DNA of 64,000 nucleotides from Nocardioides panaciterrulae (GCF_013409645.1 NZ_JACCBG010000001.1:1426001-1490000), one strand, 5' to 3'. Shown: positions 1 through 8,933, numbered from the stretch's first letter. The notes: a model not told the origin generated them from the sequence alone. Numbers and translations: made by a program.

Positions 1-25
1 GCCCCGATCACACGGAAGGACCGCG

Positions 26-916
26 ATGACCCGCTACGAGCCGCGGCTGGACCTGGACGCCCTCAGCGCCATCGACATGCACGTGCACGTGGAGCAGGAC
101 GGCCACGGCCACCTCTCGCTCGACCAGGAGCTGATGGACGCCTCCGCGGCGTACTTCCGCGCCACCGACAACCGGACCCCGACGGTCGCGGACCTGGCCG
201 AGCGCTACCGCGCCGCGGGGATGGCCGCGGTGGTGTTCACCGTCGACGCCGGCACCGCCACCGGTCATCGGCCGCTCTCCAGCGAGGACATCGCGGCCGA
301 GTGCGCGGAGCACGCCGACGTGCTGGTCCCGTTCGGCTCGGTCGACCCGCACCGGGGGAGCGCGGCCGTCGAGCAGGCGCGGCGGCTGGTGAAGGAGTAC
401 GGCGTCCGCGGCTTCAAGTTCCACCCGAGCCTGCAGGACTTCGCGCCGGACGACCGCGCGTTCGCACCGCTCTGGTCGGCGCTGGAGGAGCTCGGCGTCC
501 CGGCGCTGTTCCACACCGGGCAGAACGGCATCGGCGCCGGGCTGCCCGGCGGGCGGGGCCTGAAGCTGCGGCTCTCGAACCCGATCCTGCTCGACGACGT
601 GGCCGCCGACCACCCCGGCCTCACCGTGATCCTCGCCCACCCCTCGGTGCCCTGGCAGGCCGAGGCGATCTCGATGGCCACGCACAAGGCCAACGTCTAC
701 ATCGACCTCTCCGGCTGGGCGCCGAAGTACTTCCCGCCGGAGCTGGTGCGCGCGGCCGGGGGCCAGCTGCGGCACAAGGTGCTCTTCGGCAGCGACTACC
801 CGCTGATCACGCCCGAGCGGTGGATGTCGGACTTCGCCGAGCTGGGCCTGAAGGAGGAGGTCCTGCCCGGGATCGTCAAGGGCAACGCGGTCCGGGTCCT
901 CGGCCTGGACCGGTGA
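26..916 (+). CDS. Amidohydrolase-2 family metal-dependent hydrolase/decarboxylase
   Basis: A 296-residue protein of the amidohydrolase-2 (ACMSD-like TIM-barrel) family. Visible metal-site residues are the HVH pair at H19/H21 near the N-terminus, the His in LFHTGQ, the His in ILAHPSVPW and the Asp in FGSDYPL near the C-terminus, so the active site looks complete. The family hydrolyses or decarboxylates small cyclic or aromatic acids; the substrate here is not evident. The ATG follows an AAGGA motif by five bases. It may be the last gene of an operon beginning before the window. An 18-bp tandem repeat overlaps its stop codon. No signal peptide, so cytoplasmic. Confidence 0.8.
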   Translation: MTRYEPRLDLDALSAIDMHVHVEQDGHGHLSLDQELMDASAAYFRATDNRTPTVADLAERYRAAGMAAVVFTVDAGTATGHRPLSSEDIAAECAEHADVLVPFGSVDPHRGSAAVEQARRLVKEYGVRGFKFHPSLQDFAPDDRAFAPLWSALEELGVPALFHTGQNGIGAGLPGGRGLKLRLSNPILLDDVAADHPGLTVILAHPSVPWQAEAISMATHKANVYIDLSGWAPKYFPPELVRAAGGQLRHKVLFGSDYPLITPERWMSDFAELGLKEEVLPGIVKGNAVRVLGLDR

Positions 917-996
917 GCCCGATGGGGCCGGTGAGTGCGATGTGGCCCGTGAGCGCGAGGGGGCCCGTGAGCGCGAGGGGGCCGGTGGGTCCCGCG
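907..996. repeat. Degenerate 18-bp tandem repeat
   Basis: About five copies of an 18-bp unit lie head to tail at 907, 925, 943, 961 and 979. The third and fourth copies (core GGCCCGTGAGCGCGAGG) are nearly identical. The first copy includes the last codons and stop of the amidohydrolase. The array fills the gap before the MarR gene. Confidence 0.75.
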
Positions 997-1064
997 GGCG
1001 CCCGCGCCCGCCGTACCATGCAGGTCCGAGCCGCAGCGCGGCTGCCTGACCCCCGAGGACGACG

Positions 1065-1547
1065 GTGACCCCCACTCCCGAGCGCACGGCTCCCGACGCG
1101 GCCCGGCGCACCGAGCCGACCCTGCTCTACCTGATCAAGCAGGTCGAGCTGGCGGTGCGCGCGCGGCTCGACGACATGGTCCGGCCGGCCGGGCTGACCG
1201 CCCTGCAGTACACCGCCATGACCGTGCTCGAGGCGCACCCCGGGCTCACCGCCGCCCGGCTCGCCCGGCACTCCTTCGTGACCGCGCAGAGCGCCGCCGA
1301 CATGGTCAACGCGCTGCTCGCGCACGGCCTCATCGAACGGCACCGCGACCCCGCCGACCGGCGGCGGTTGGTGCTCGCGCTGACCCCGGCGGGTCGGACC
1401 CTGCTCGCGGACTACCGCGACCAGGTGCGGCTGATCGAGCGGCAGATGCTCGAGGGCCTCGACCCCGAGGAGGTCGCGCGGTTCCGGGCGGCCGTCATCT
1501 CCTGCCGGGAGTCGCTGCACGCCCACGAGAGTGGACAGGATTCCTGA
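1065..1547 (+). CDS. MarR-family transcriptional regulator
   Basis: 160 residues with a winged-helix MarR fold: helices around LTALQYTAMTVLEAHPGL, a recognition region with TAQSAADMVNALLAHGLI, and the wing RHRDPADRRRLVLALTPAG. It starts at a GTG; a possible -10 (TACCAT) lies at 1012. Such proteins are dimeric repressors relieved by phenolic or drug ligands. The next gene on the same strand is a multidrug-type MFS pump, and a strong dyad sits between them, so it probably represses the pump and perhaps itself. Confidence 0.9.
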   Translation: MTPTPERTAPDAARRTEPTLLYLIKQVELAVRARLDDMVRPAGLTALQYTAMTVLEAHPGLTAARLARHSFVTAQSAADMVNALLAHGLIERHRDPADRRRLVLALTPAGRTLLADYRDQVRLIERQMLEGLDPEEVARFRAAVISCRESLHAHESGQDS

Positions 1548-1565
1548 CGGAATATTCATCAGGAA
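1541..1565. promoter_or_regulatory. Nested dyad, likely MarR operator
   Basis: TTCCTGA at 1541-1547 and TCAGGAA at 1559-1565 form perfect 7-bp arms. They enclose a second palindrome, GAATATTC (1550-1557), with almost the same centre. The left arm contains the stop codon of the MarR gene. The size and symmetry fit a MarR dimer operator in front of the efflux pump; the assignment to this regulator is inference from position. Confidence 0.6.
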
Positions 1566-1637
1566 ACCTGTACATCTCGCTCCGGATGTGATTGCCTTCA
1601 CTCGTTTGTGAAGAGTCCGTCCGCCCGGAGGTTCCCG

Positions 1638-3338
1638 ATGAGCAGCACCTCGACGTCCCAGCAACACCCCGCGCGCGGGAGCGGTGCCCGGCACCGGCTC
1701 ACGCCCGGAACCCTCACCGCGGCCGCGCTGGCCGTCGCCGTCGCCCAGGTCGGGCTCTCGATCCCGGCCGTGCTCAACGGCATGTTCCAGCTGGACCTGA
1801 ACACCTCCTCGACCCAGCTGACCTGGATCTCCGATGCGTTCCTGGTCCCGATCACGCTGTTGGAGCTCAGCTTCGGCGCGGTCGGTGACCTCTTCGGCCG
1901 CAAGCGGCTGCTCGCCATCGGCGCGCTGCTGATGGTGCTCGGCACCGTGATCGCGTTCTTCACCCCCGGCCCGGAGGCCTCGCACAACGTGCGGATCGCG
2001 GTGCTGTGGACCGGTCAGGCGATCGCCGGCATCGGGGCCGCGGCGATCTTCCCGACGTCGGTCGCGATGCTCGCCGCCGGCACCCACGACGTCCGCGAGC
2101 GCGCCCGCGCCATCTCGGTGTGGGCCGCCGCGCTGACCGCGGCCGGCTTCATCTCCCCGGTCCTGGGCGGCCTGCTCGCCAAGCTGCACCACTCGGGCGG
2201 CCCGGAGTCCTCCTGGCGCTACGCCTTCCTCGCGCTCGCGGCGCTGTCCCTGGTCAGCATGATCGTCACGCTGGTCGCGGCCCAGGAGTCCTCCTCGCCC
2301 GTGGGCCGCTCGCTGGACTGGCCCGGGCAGGTCACGGTCGCCATCGCGCTGTTCGCGCTGCTCTACGCCGTGATCCAGGGCGCCGACTCCGGCTTCGGCA
2401 CCTCGAAGGTCATCGGCGGCTTCGTGGTGGCCGTCGTCTTCCTCGTGGTGTTCGTGCTGGTCGAGCGGCGCAGCGCGGCCCCGCTGCTGCAGCTCGAGCT
2501 GTTCTCGAACCGGATCTTCGTCGCCACCGCGGTGGTCACGGTGATCGGGATGTTCGCCTACCTCGGTACGGCGTACTCGACCAGCATTCGGCTGTCCGCC
2601 ATCCAGGGCTACTCGCCGCTGAAGACGTCGATCGGCTTCGTCTGCCTCAACATCATGGGCGTCGTGCTGTTCCCGGTGAGCGCGCGGATGATCGAGCGGC
2701 ACAACCCCGGCTGGACGCTGGCGGCGGGCATGGCGCTGATCGGCCTCGACGACCTGTGGCTCTCGCGGATCCCGGCCACCGACATGTCGATCGCGAAGAT
2801 CGCGGTCCCGTTGCTGCTCGTCGGCATCGGCTTCAAGCTCGCGGTCACCTCGATCACCGTCGTGGCGGTCAACAGCGTGCCCACCTCGAAGTCGGGCATG
2901 GCCAGCGGCGCCACCAGCATGCTGCGCGACTTCGGGCTCACGCTGGGCCCGGCGGTCATCGGTGCGATCGCCCTGAGCCGCGCGGCCAACGAGATCTCGG
3001 CGAAGGTCGCCGCGAACCCGGCCCTGGCCTCTGCGCTGAAGGCGTTCAACGCGGCGCCGTCGCACGTGCCGGCGGCCGAGCGCCCCGAGGTCGCGGGCGC
3101 CGTGGCGGCGGTGAACTCGGGACCGCTGGGCGCCAACGGCGTGCCCGGCCACATCGTCCTGCCGGACGGGACCACGCAGCCGTTCAACCCGCTCAAGGAC
3201 GTGGCCTTCCACGCGCTGTCCAACGCCTACTCGATCGGGTTCCTCGTCTGCGGCATCGCCGCCCTGGTGGCCGCGCTGGTGGCCGTGGCGTTCCTCGGCG
3301 GCCGACCGCACCACGACAGCTTCGCCGACGCGGCCTGA
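1638..3338 (+). CDS. MFS transporter, DHA2 (EmrB/QacA) type, probable drug efflux
   Basis: 566 residues, rich in hydrophobic segments, consistent with the 14-helix DHA2 class of proton-driven drug exporters. A loop motif GAVGDLFGRKRLL follows the second helix region (MFS motif A). A long polar loop of about 70 residues (KVAANPALASALKAF onward) precedes the final helix, as in QacA-type pumps. The ATG at 1638 is preferred over an upstream GTG at 1608 because GGAGG sits six bases before it. Downstream of a MarR gene and a putative operator, so probably induced by the MarR ligand. Substrate unknown. Confidence 0.88.
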   Translation: MSSTSTSQQHPARGSGARHRLTPGTLTAAALAVAVAQVGLSIPAVLNGMFQLDLNTSSTQLTWISDAFLVPITLLELSFGAVGDLFGRKRLLAIGALLMVLGTVIAFFTPGPEASHNVRIAVLWTGQAIAGIGAAAIFPTSVAMLAAGTHDVRERARAISVWAAALTAAGFISPVLGGLLAKLHHSGGPESSWRYAFLALAALSLVSMIVTLVAAQESSSPVGRSLDWPGQVTVAIALFALLYAVIQGADSGFGTSKVIGGFVVAVVFLVVFVLVERRSAAPLLQLELFSNRIFVATAVVTVIGMFAYLGTAYSTSIRLSAIQGYSPLKTSIGFVCLNIMGVVLFPVSARMIERHNPGWTLAAGMALIGLDDLWLSRIPATDMSIAKIAVPLLLVGIGFKLAVTSITVVAVNSVPTSKSGMASGATSMLRDFGLTLGPAVIGAIALSRAANEISAKVAANPALASALKAFNAAPSHVPAAERPEVAGAVAAVNSGPLGANGVPGHIVLPDGTTQPFNPLKDVAFHALSNAYSIGFLVCGIAALVAALVAVAFLGGRPHHDSFADAA

Positions 3339-3397
3339 CCTCGCGACGGGTTCGCCCGCTCCTCGCCCGCCCGCTCCTCGCCGGTCGCCCGACCGGG

Positions 3398-3733
3398 TCA
3401 GGGGAGCGGGCGGACGCGCGTCACGGCGGCGGCCGGGATCGCGCCGTACACGTGGGGGAAGGTCTCGGTGACGCCGGGAGCGGGCGGCTCCTCGACCACC
3501 GGCACGTCGAGGAGGTCGGTCTCGATCTCCAGCAGCACCAGCGGCTCGGCCACCCCGGTGTAGAACCGCGCGAGCACCCCCTGCCACTGGTCGGAGCGGC
3601 TGGCGTGGATGTAGCCCTCCTCGGCCAGGGTCCGGCCCAGCGTGGAGGTGGTGTAGCTGCCCTCCCGCCTCGCCTGCTCCCAGTCCGACACCGTGGCCAC
3701 GTGGAAGATCCTCACCGGGCCATGGTGCCGCAT
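3398..3733 (-). CDS. DUF952 family protein
   Basis: A 111-residue cytoplasmic protein matching the DUF952 family: IFHVAT near the start, the EGYIHAS motif, LVLLEIETDLL and the C-terminal HVYGAIPAAAV. The fold is related to ADP-ribosyltransferase-like glutathione-transferase-adjacent families, but no activity is established. ATG at 3733 is chosen; a GTG at 3715 (VRIFHV) would match the usual family N-terminus equally well. It is convergent with the MFS gene and follows the DinB-like gene on the same strand. Confidence 0.8.
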   Translation of the reverse strand: MRHHGPVRIFHVATVSDWEQARREGSYTTSTLGRTLAEEGYIHASRSDQWQGVLARFYTGVAEPLVLLEIETDLLDVPVVEEPPAPGVTETFPHVYGAIPAAAVTRVRPLP

Positions 3734-3831
3734 CGGCCCGGTCAGACGTGGCCGGTCGGAGGCGGCCGGTCGCATCGGCCGGATCAGAGCCGGCCGACCT
3801 GGTCGGCGTACCAGCCGATGCCGGCGACGTG

Positions 3832-4251
3832 CTAGGCGATCCGGCGCAGCGACCAGTTCTCGCCGCGGGTCCGGTCCCAGGTCTCCGGGCCGGCGGCGGC
3901 CAGCCGCAGCGAGAAGGTCCGGGCGAGGCGGCGCAGCCGCTGGCGGGCCTCGGTGAGGTCCTGCTCGGTGAAGCGGGCCCAGTCCGACTCCAGGGTCACC
4001 AGGCTCGCGTGCCAGCCGTCGGGCATCGTGTCCACGCCGGCCAGCAGCGCCTCGACCTCGGCCAGGTGGTCGATCAGGTGGTCGGCGATCCGTCGTACGG
4101 CCTTGTGCGGGGTGTAGACCCGGTCGCCGTCCTCGCTGACCCGCGGCCGCCCGTCCCAGGCCAGCCAGGTGGCGGCCACGTCCAGGCAGTGGTCGACGGC
4201 GGACTCGACGAGGGCCCCGGGGTTCTCGGTGATCGTGCTGCTCTGCTGCAT
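3832..4251 (-). CDS. DinB-like four-helix protein, truncated by a nonsense codon
   Basis: 139 residues resembling DinB/YfiT-type metal-binding four-helix proteins: NPGALVESAVDHCLD, RIADHLIDHLAEVEALL and the C-terminal ENWSLRRIA. Reading stops at TAG (3832-3834) inside the usual last-helix motif. The same frame continues with HVAGIGWYADQVGRL to a TGA at 3784-3786. A one-base CAG-to-TAG change would explain this. The loss removes about 16 residues, including the His often used as a metal ligand, so the protein may be inactive. A -10-like TAGCGT lies seven bases before the ATG, suggesting a leaderless mRNA. Confidence 0.7.
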   Translation of the reverse strand: MQQSSTITENPGALVESAVDHCLDVAATWLAWDGRPRVSEDGDRVYTPHKAVRRIADHLIDHLAEVEALLAGVDTMPDGWHASLVTLESDWARFTEQDLTEARQRLRRLARTFSLRLAAAGPETWDRTRGENWSLRRIA

Positions 4252-4316
4252 GGCGAGGACGCTAGGTCCGCGACATGTCGGCGGTCGCCGAAGCGTGCGC
4301 GTCGTACCCTCACCGC

Positions 4317-5036
4317 ATGCACGACGTCGACCTCGCTGCCGTCGGTGCCCTGATCGGGGATCCGAGCCGCGCCCGCATGCTCGACGGCCTGATGGGTGGG
4401 CGCGCCCTCGCGGCCGGAGAGCTGGCGCGGATCGCCGGGGTCGGCCGGTCGACCGCGAGCGAGCACCTCGCCCGGCTCCTCGACGGCGGTCTCGTCGAGG
4501 TGGTGGCCCAGGGCCGGCACCGCTACTACCGGATCGCGGGGCCGGAGGTGGGCGCGGCGCTCGAGGCGCTCTCGCACGTCGCCCCGCCGCGGCCGGCGGC
4601 CGGCCTGCGGCAGTCCGGCCATGCCCGGGCCCTGGGCTTCGCCCGCACCTGCTACGACCACCTCGCCGGCCGGTGCGGGGTCGCGCTGCACGACGTGCTC
4701 GTCGAGCGCGAGTGGCTCACCGGGGCGTACGACGTGACGCCGGCCGGCGAGGTCGGCCTGGCGGCCCTCGGCGTGGACGTGGTGGCCGCCCGCGCCCGCC
4801 GGCGGAGCTTCGCCCGGCCCTGCCTGGACTGGACCGAGCGTCGCCCCCACCTGGCCGGCAGCCTGGCGGCCTCGGTCACCAGCGCGCTGCTGGACGCCGG
4901 GTGGATGGTGCGCCGGGCCGCGGACTCCCGGGCGCTCCGGCTCACGCCGGCGGGGGAGTCGGGGCTGCTGGAGCTCGGCTGCCACCTCGGGGCGCCGGCG
5001 TCCGCGCCGGACGAGGCCGCCGCGCTGGCCTGGTGA
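4317..5036 (+). CDS. ArsR-type winged-helix regulator
   Basis: 239 residues. The N-terminal 80 residues are an ArsR/SmtB helix-turn-helix: LIGDPSRARMLDGLMGG, then AGVGRSTASEHLARLLDGGLVEV and wing QGRHRYYRIAG. The remaining 150 residues resemble the long C-terminal domain of YczG-like ArsR homologues, ending with two repeats of LTPAGE-type sequence. ATG 4317 is preferred over ATG 4275 because TACCCT (4305-4310) lies six bases upstream, typical of a leaderless start. Divergent from the DinB-like gene, which it may control. No obvious metal-binding cysteine box. Confidence 0.8.
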   Translation: MHDVDLAAVGALIGDPSRARMLDGLMGGRALAAGELARIAGVGRSTASEHLARLLDGGLVEVVAQGRHRYYRIAGPEVGAALEALSHVAPPRPAAGLRQSGHARALGFARTCYDHLAGRCGVALHDVLVEREWLTGAYDVTPAGEVGLAALGVDVVAARARRRSFARPCLDWTERRPHLAGSLAASVTSALLDAGWMVRRAADSRALRLTPAGESGLLELGCHLGAPASAPDEAAALAW

Positions 5037-5151
5037 CCGGCACGTCAGCGGAGGCCAGGCGCCGGCGAACGCGCAAGCTCACGACGACTCTGGAAGCCGC
5101 CGAACGACCTCGGCCAGGGTGCTCTGTGGAAGACGGCGGCCACCCCACCCG

Positions 5152-5850
5152 TCAGAACAAACGAGTCGTCGGATCGTCGAGCCCCCGCAGGGCGTCGTAG
5201 TCGACGACCGCGCAGGCGATGCCCCGGTCGGTGGCGAGCACGCGGGCCTGCGGCTTGATCTCCTGGGCGGCGAAGATGCCCCGGACCGGGCCCTTGCGGA
5301 CCAGGGCGGGGTCGCGGTTGAGCAGGTCGAGGTAACGGGTCAGCTGCTCGACGCCGTCGATCTCGCCACGACGCTTGATCTCGACGGCGACGCTGAGGCC
5401 CGCGGCGTCGCGGCACATCAGGTCGACCGGGCCGATCGCGGTCGGGAACTCGCGACGCACCAGGGTCAGCCCCGGGGCCAGGGTGGCGGGGTGCTCGGCG
5501 AGCAGCGCCTGCAGGTGCTTCTCCACGCCGTCCTTCTGCAGCCCGGGGTCGACGCCGAGCTCGTGCGAGGAGTCGTGGTGCACCTCCTCGATGAGGATGC
5601 GCAGGGTGTCGTCCGGACCCTTCGAGGAGCTCCGGCTGGTGACCGTCCACTCGATCCGGCCGTCCTCGGCGGTGCCCTCGCGCAGCGTGCACGGCGGGGA
5701 CATCCAGTTCAGCGGCTTGTAGGAGCCGCCGTCGGAGTGCACCAGCACCGAGCCGTCGCCCTTGATCATCAGCACCCGGTTCGCCATCGGCAGGTGGGCG
5801 GTCAGCCGTCCCGCGTAGTCGACCTGACAGCGCGCCACCACGAGTCTCAC
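5152..5850 (-). CDS. nucS: Endonuclease NucS/EndoMS, mismatch-specific
   Basis: 232 residues matching actinobacterial NucS: start [24 protein letters not shown]-binding N-domain with [12 protein letters not shown], and the C-terminal RecB-like nuclease motifs [18 protein letters not shown] and QLTRYLDLL. The D-E-K nuclease triad is intact. The C-terminal DPTTRLF tail resembles the beta-clamp-interacting end of the family. NucS cuts both strands at mismatches and replaces MutSL in many actinobacteria and archaea. GTG start at 5850 is set by the conserved N-terminus; a TAGACT box eight bases upstream suggests a leaderless transcript. Confidence 0.95.
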   Translation of the reverse strand: MRLVVARCQVDYAGRLTAHLPMANRVLMIKGDGSVLVHSDGGSYKPLNWMSPPCTLREGTAEDGRIEWTVTSRSSSKGPDDTLRILIEEVHHDSSHELGVDPGLQKDGVEKHLQALLAEHPATLAPGLTLVRREFPTAIGPVDLMCRDAAGLSVAVEIKRRGEIDGVEQLTRYLDLLNRDPALVRKGPVRGIFAAQEIKPQARVLATDRGIACAVVDYDALRGLDDPTTRLF

Positions 5851-5940
5851 GGGCGGGGAGTCTACGGTGGCCCTCGTGCTCGCCGGTCCGCAGATCAGCC
5901 ACGACGCCGACGACCGCCCGTGCGGGGCCCGGAGCCCGCG

Positions 5941-6480
5941 GTGAGCACCCCGTCGTACGCCGTCCGGATCCGCCTCGCGCGGCCCTCCGACCTGCGCCAC
6001 CTGGCGGCGGTGGAGGACTCCGGCGCCCCACTGTTCGAGGAGCTGTTCGGGGCGGCGCTCGCGCCGGTGCTGGTCGAGCCCGCCCGCTCGGGGAGGGACC
6101 GCGACCTCGACGGGATCTTCCTGCTGGTCGCCGAGGAGACCGGCAGCGGCACCGTGGTGGGCTTCGCGCACGTCCGCGAGGTGGAGGGGCACGCGCACCT
6201 CGAGCAGCTCTCCGTGCGGCCCGAGCACGGGCGCCGCGGCACCGGTGCCGCGCTGGTGGCGGCGGCCGAGGAGGAGGCCCGGTGGCTCGGGTACGACGAG
6301 CTGAGCCTCTGCACCTACCGCGAGGTGCCGTGGAACGGGCCGTTCTACCGGCGGCTGGGCTACCGGGAGGCCGGCCCGCTCGCCCCGTGGCAGCAGCGCC
6401 TGCACGACCACGAGGTCGAGCTCGGCCTGGACGTGAACGGGGTGCGTGTGGTGATGGCGCGCCCCCTGCGACGCCGGTGA
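5941..6480 (+). CDS. GNAT-family N-acetyltransferase
   Basis: 179 residues. GNAT features are [16 protein letters not shown] at the start, the acetyl-CoA loop [15 protein letters not shown] (motif A, R/Q-x-x-G-x-G/A) and the C-terminal [15 protein letters not shown]. It would transfer acetyl groups from acetyl-CoA to an amine; substrate unknown. The GTG start at 5941 gives the normal family length. Divergent from nucS with only 90 bases between the two starts. Confidence 0.85.
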   Translation: MSTPSYAVRIRLARPSDLRHLAAVEDSGAPLFEELFGAALAPVLVEPARSGRDRDLDGIFLLVAEETGSGTVVGFAHVREVEGHAHLEQLSVRPEHGRRGTGAALVAAAEEEARWLGYDELSLCTYREVPWNGPFYRRLGYREAGPLAPWQQRLHDHEVELGLDVNGVRVVMARPLRRR

Positions 6481-6550
6481 CCCGGCCCGTTACCCACGGG
6501 TGAACTAACTCACGGTGCAGCTGCGAAGTGGCGCGTGACACCATGCGACC

Positions 6551-8386
6551 ATGACCTCCAGCGCGCCCTCCCCAGCCCCCGGCACCGACTCCGCTGCGCC
6601 CGTCTCCGGGCGCGAGTTCCGCACCGTCGGGGTGGTCGGCCTCGGCACCATGGGCGCCGGCATCGCCGAGGTGTTCGCCCGCAACGGCGTCCCCGTGGTC
6701 GGGGTGGAGGTCGGCGAGGACGCGCTGCGGCGCGGTCGCGAGCACCTCGAGCACTCCACCGGACGCGCGGTCAAGCGCGGCAAGATCACCGAGGCCGAGC
6801 AGGCCGAGATCCTCGGGCGGATCACGCTGACCACCGAGATGAAGGACCTCGCCGACGCCGACCTGGTCGTCGAGGCGGTCGTGGAGTCGCTGGAGATCAA
6901 GAAGAGCATCTTCCGTGAGCTGGAGTCGATCGTCTCCACCGAGGCGGTGCTCGCGACGAACACCTCCTCGCTCTCGGTCACCGAGATCTCGACGGCCAAC
7001 GCCCACCCCGGTCGCGTCGTGGGCATTCACTTCTTCAACCCGGCGCCGGTGCAGAACCTCGTCGAGATCGTGCGCACGGTGGTCACCGAGCCCACCGTGC
7101 TCGACGACGTGGTCGCGCTCGTGCGCAGCCTCGGCAAGAACCCCGTCGTCTGCGGGGACAAGGCCGGCTTCATCGCCAACACGCTGCTGTTCGGCTACCT
7201 CAACCACGCGGTGGCGATGTTCGAGGGGCACTACGCCTCGCGGGAGGACATCGACGCCGCGATGCGGTTCGGCTGCCGCTACCCGATGGGCCCGCTGGCG
7301 CTGCTCGACCTGATCGGCCTCGACACGGCGTACGAGATCCTCGAGACGATGTACCGCCAGGGCCGCGACCGGCTGCACGCGCCGGCGCCGATCCTCAAGC
7401 AGATGGTCACCGCCGGCATGCTCGGCCGCAAGACCGGCCGCGGCTTCTACACCTACGAGGGCCCCGACAGCCCGGTCGTCGTCGCCGACGACAGGACGCC
7501 CTCGCCCGACCAGCTCCCGCAGCTGCGCCACGACATCCGCCAGGTCGGCGTGGTCGGCACCGGCACCATGGCCACCGGCATCGTCGAGGTCTTCGCCAAG
7601 GCCGGGTACGACGTGCTCTACGTCGGCCGGTCCGCCGACAAGGTCGACGGCGTGCGCGCGACCATCGAGCGCTCCCTGGACAAGGCGATCCAGCGCGGCA
7701 AGCTCGAGGAGTCCGCGAAGGCCGACGTGCTGGGGCGGCTGACCGGGACCACCTCGCTCGACGACCTCTCCTCGGCCGACCTCGTGGTCGAGGCGATCGC
7801 CGAGGACCTCAACATCAAGACCACGCTGTTCGAGAACCTCGACGAGATCTGCAAGCCCGGCGCGATCCTGGCCACCACGACCTCCTCGCTGCCGGTGATC
7901 TCCTGCGCCCGCGCCACCAAGCGGCCCCAGGACGTCATCGGGATGCACTTCTTCAACCCGGCGCCGGTGATGCAGCTCGTGGAGGTCGTCTCCACGGTCT
8001 CGACCGCCGACGAGGTCACCGAGACGGTGCAGGCGCTGTGCGGTGCGGTCGGCAAGGTGGCGGTCTCCTGCGGCGACCGGGCGGGCTTCATCGTCAACGC
8101 GCTGCTGTTCCCCTACCTCAACGACGCGGTCAAGATGCTCGAGGCGCACTACGCCACGGCCGACGACATCGACGTCGCCATGAAGCAGGGCTGTGCGCTG
8201 CCGATGGGGCCGTTCGAGCTGCTCGACGTGGTCGGCAACGACGTCTCGCTGGCGATCGAGCGCGAGCTCTACCTGGAGTTCCGCGAGCCGGGCTTCGCGC
8301 CGGCGCCGCTGCTCGAGCACCTCGTCACCGCGGGCTACCTCGGTCGCAAGACCGGTCGCGGCTTCCGGGACTACCGCCACGCCTGA
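6551..8386 (+). CDS. 3-hydroxyacyl-CoA dehydrogenase, tandem fusion of two full modules
   Basis: 611 residues, about twice the usual 285. Residues ~26-318 and ~332-611 are two homologous 3-hydroxybutyryl-CoA dehydrogenase modules. Each has an NAD Rossmann motif (VGVVGLGTMGAGIAE; VGVVGTGTMATGIVE), a catalytic-His segment (GIHFFNPAPV; GMHFFNPAPV) with the following Glu, and the closing GRKTGRGF motif. Both sites look intact. It oxidises 3-hydroxyacyl-CoA to 3-ketoacyl-CoA with NAD, in beta-oxidation or the acetyl-CoA/crotonyl-CoA conversion used by the downstream thiolase and Ccr. Cytoplasmic. Two-module forms are known in actinobacteria. Confidence 0.92.
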   Translation: MTSSAPSPAPGTDSAAPVSGREFRTVGVVGLGTMGAGIAEVFARNGVPVVGVEVGEDALRRGREHLEHSTGRAVKRGKITEAEQAEILGRITLTTEMKDLADADLVVEAVVESLEIKKSIFRELESIVSTEAVLATNTSSLSVTEISTANAHPGRVVGIHFFNPAPVQNLVEIVRTVVTEPTVLDDVVALVRSLGKNPVVCGDKAGFIANTLLFGYLNHAVAMFEGHYASREDIDAAMRFGCRYPMGPLALLDLIGLDTAYEILETMYRQGRDRLHAPAPILKQMVTAGMLGRKTGRGFYTYEGPDSPVVVADDRTPSPDQLPQLRHDIRQVGVVGTGTMATGIVEVFAKAGYDVLYVGRSADKVDGVRATIERSLDKAIQRGKLEESAKADVLGRLTGTTSLDDLSSADLVVEAIAEDLNIKTTLFENLDEICKPGAILATTTSSLPVISCARATKRPQDVIGMHFFNPAPVMQLVEVVSTVSTADEVTETVQALCGAVGKVAVSCGDRAGFIVNALLFPYLNDAVKMLEAHYATADDIDVAMKQGCALPMGPFELLDVVGNDVSLAIERELYLEFREPGFAPAPLLEHLVTAGYLGRKTGRGFRDYRHA

Positions 8387-8399
8387 GCCCCCCGGGGCC

Positions 8400-8858
8400 C
8401 TAGTCCAGGCAGAACTCGTTGCCCTCGGGGTCGCGCATCACGAGGAACCCCAGACTCATCGGCGGCGCCGGCTCGTGCCGCTCGACCCGGGTGGCGCCGA
8501 GCCCGACCAGCCGCTCGCACTCGGCCTCCAGCGCGGCCATCCGCGCGGCGCCCTGGAGGCCGGGCGCGGCCCGTACGTCGAGGTGGACCCGGTTCTTGGC
8601 CGCCTTGGCCTCCGGCACCTGCTGGAAGAAGAGCCGCGGCCCCCGGCCCTCGGGGTCCTCGGCGGCCGACGCGCTGTTGCGCCGGTCCTCGGGGACACCG
8701 GCCGCCGCCAGGAACGCCTCCCAGGCGTCGAACGGGTCCTCGCCGTCGGCCAGCGTGTGCCCCGGCGGGGGTGGGTTGACGTAGCCCAGCACCGCCGCCC
8801 AGAAGCGGGACAGCTCCCGGGGATCACGCGCGTCGAAGGTCACCTGGAAGTCGGTCAT
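8400..8858 (-). CDS. VOC/glyoxalase-like domain protein
   Basis: 152 residues with the actinobacterial glyoxalase-like layout: FQVTFDARDPRELSRFWAAVLGY at the start, RLFFQQVPEAKAAKNRVHLDV in the middle and LVMRDPEGNEFCLD at the end. The paired beta-alpha-beta-beta-beta modules and terminal E are typical of the vicinal-oxygen-chelate superfamily. Function is unknown; relatives include resistance proteins and dioxygenases. Convergent with the dehydrogenase gene, 13 bases apart. Confidence 0.82.
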   Translation of the reverse strand: MTDFQVTFDARDPRELSRFWAAVLGYVNPPPPGHTLADGEDPFDAWEAFLAAAGVPEDRRNSASAAEDPEGRGPRLFFQQVPEAKAAKNRVHLDVRAAPGLQGAARMAALEAECERLVGLGATRVERHEPAPPMSLGFLVMRDPEGNEFCLD

Positions 8859-8933
8859 GGCCCCGAGGCTGCCACGCAGCGTCGACGGCCGCCACGAGGC
8901 AGGCGGCTCACCCGCGGTCCGTATCCTGGCCCC

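Noticed and set aside
2006-3835. 609-residue plus-strand frame overlapping the MFS gene
   Set aside because: Arg/Gly/Ala-rich off-frame reading; the transporter frame has membrane helices and a ribosome site.
6482-6510. GTTACCC/GGGTGAAC partial dyad before the dehydrogenase gene
   Set aside because: Imperfect and off-centre; a fatty-acid regulator site is possible but not supported enough to annotate.
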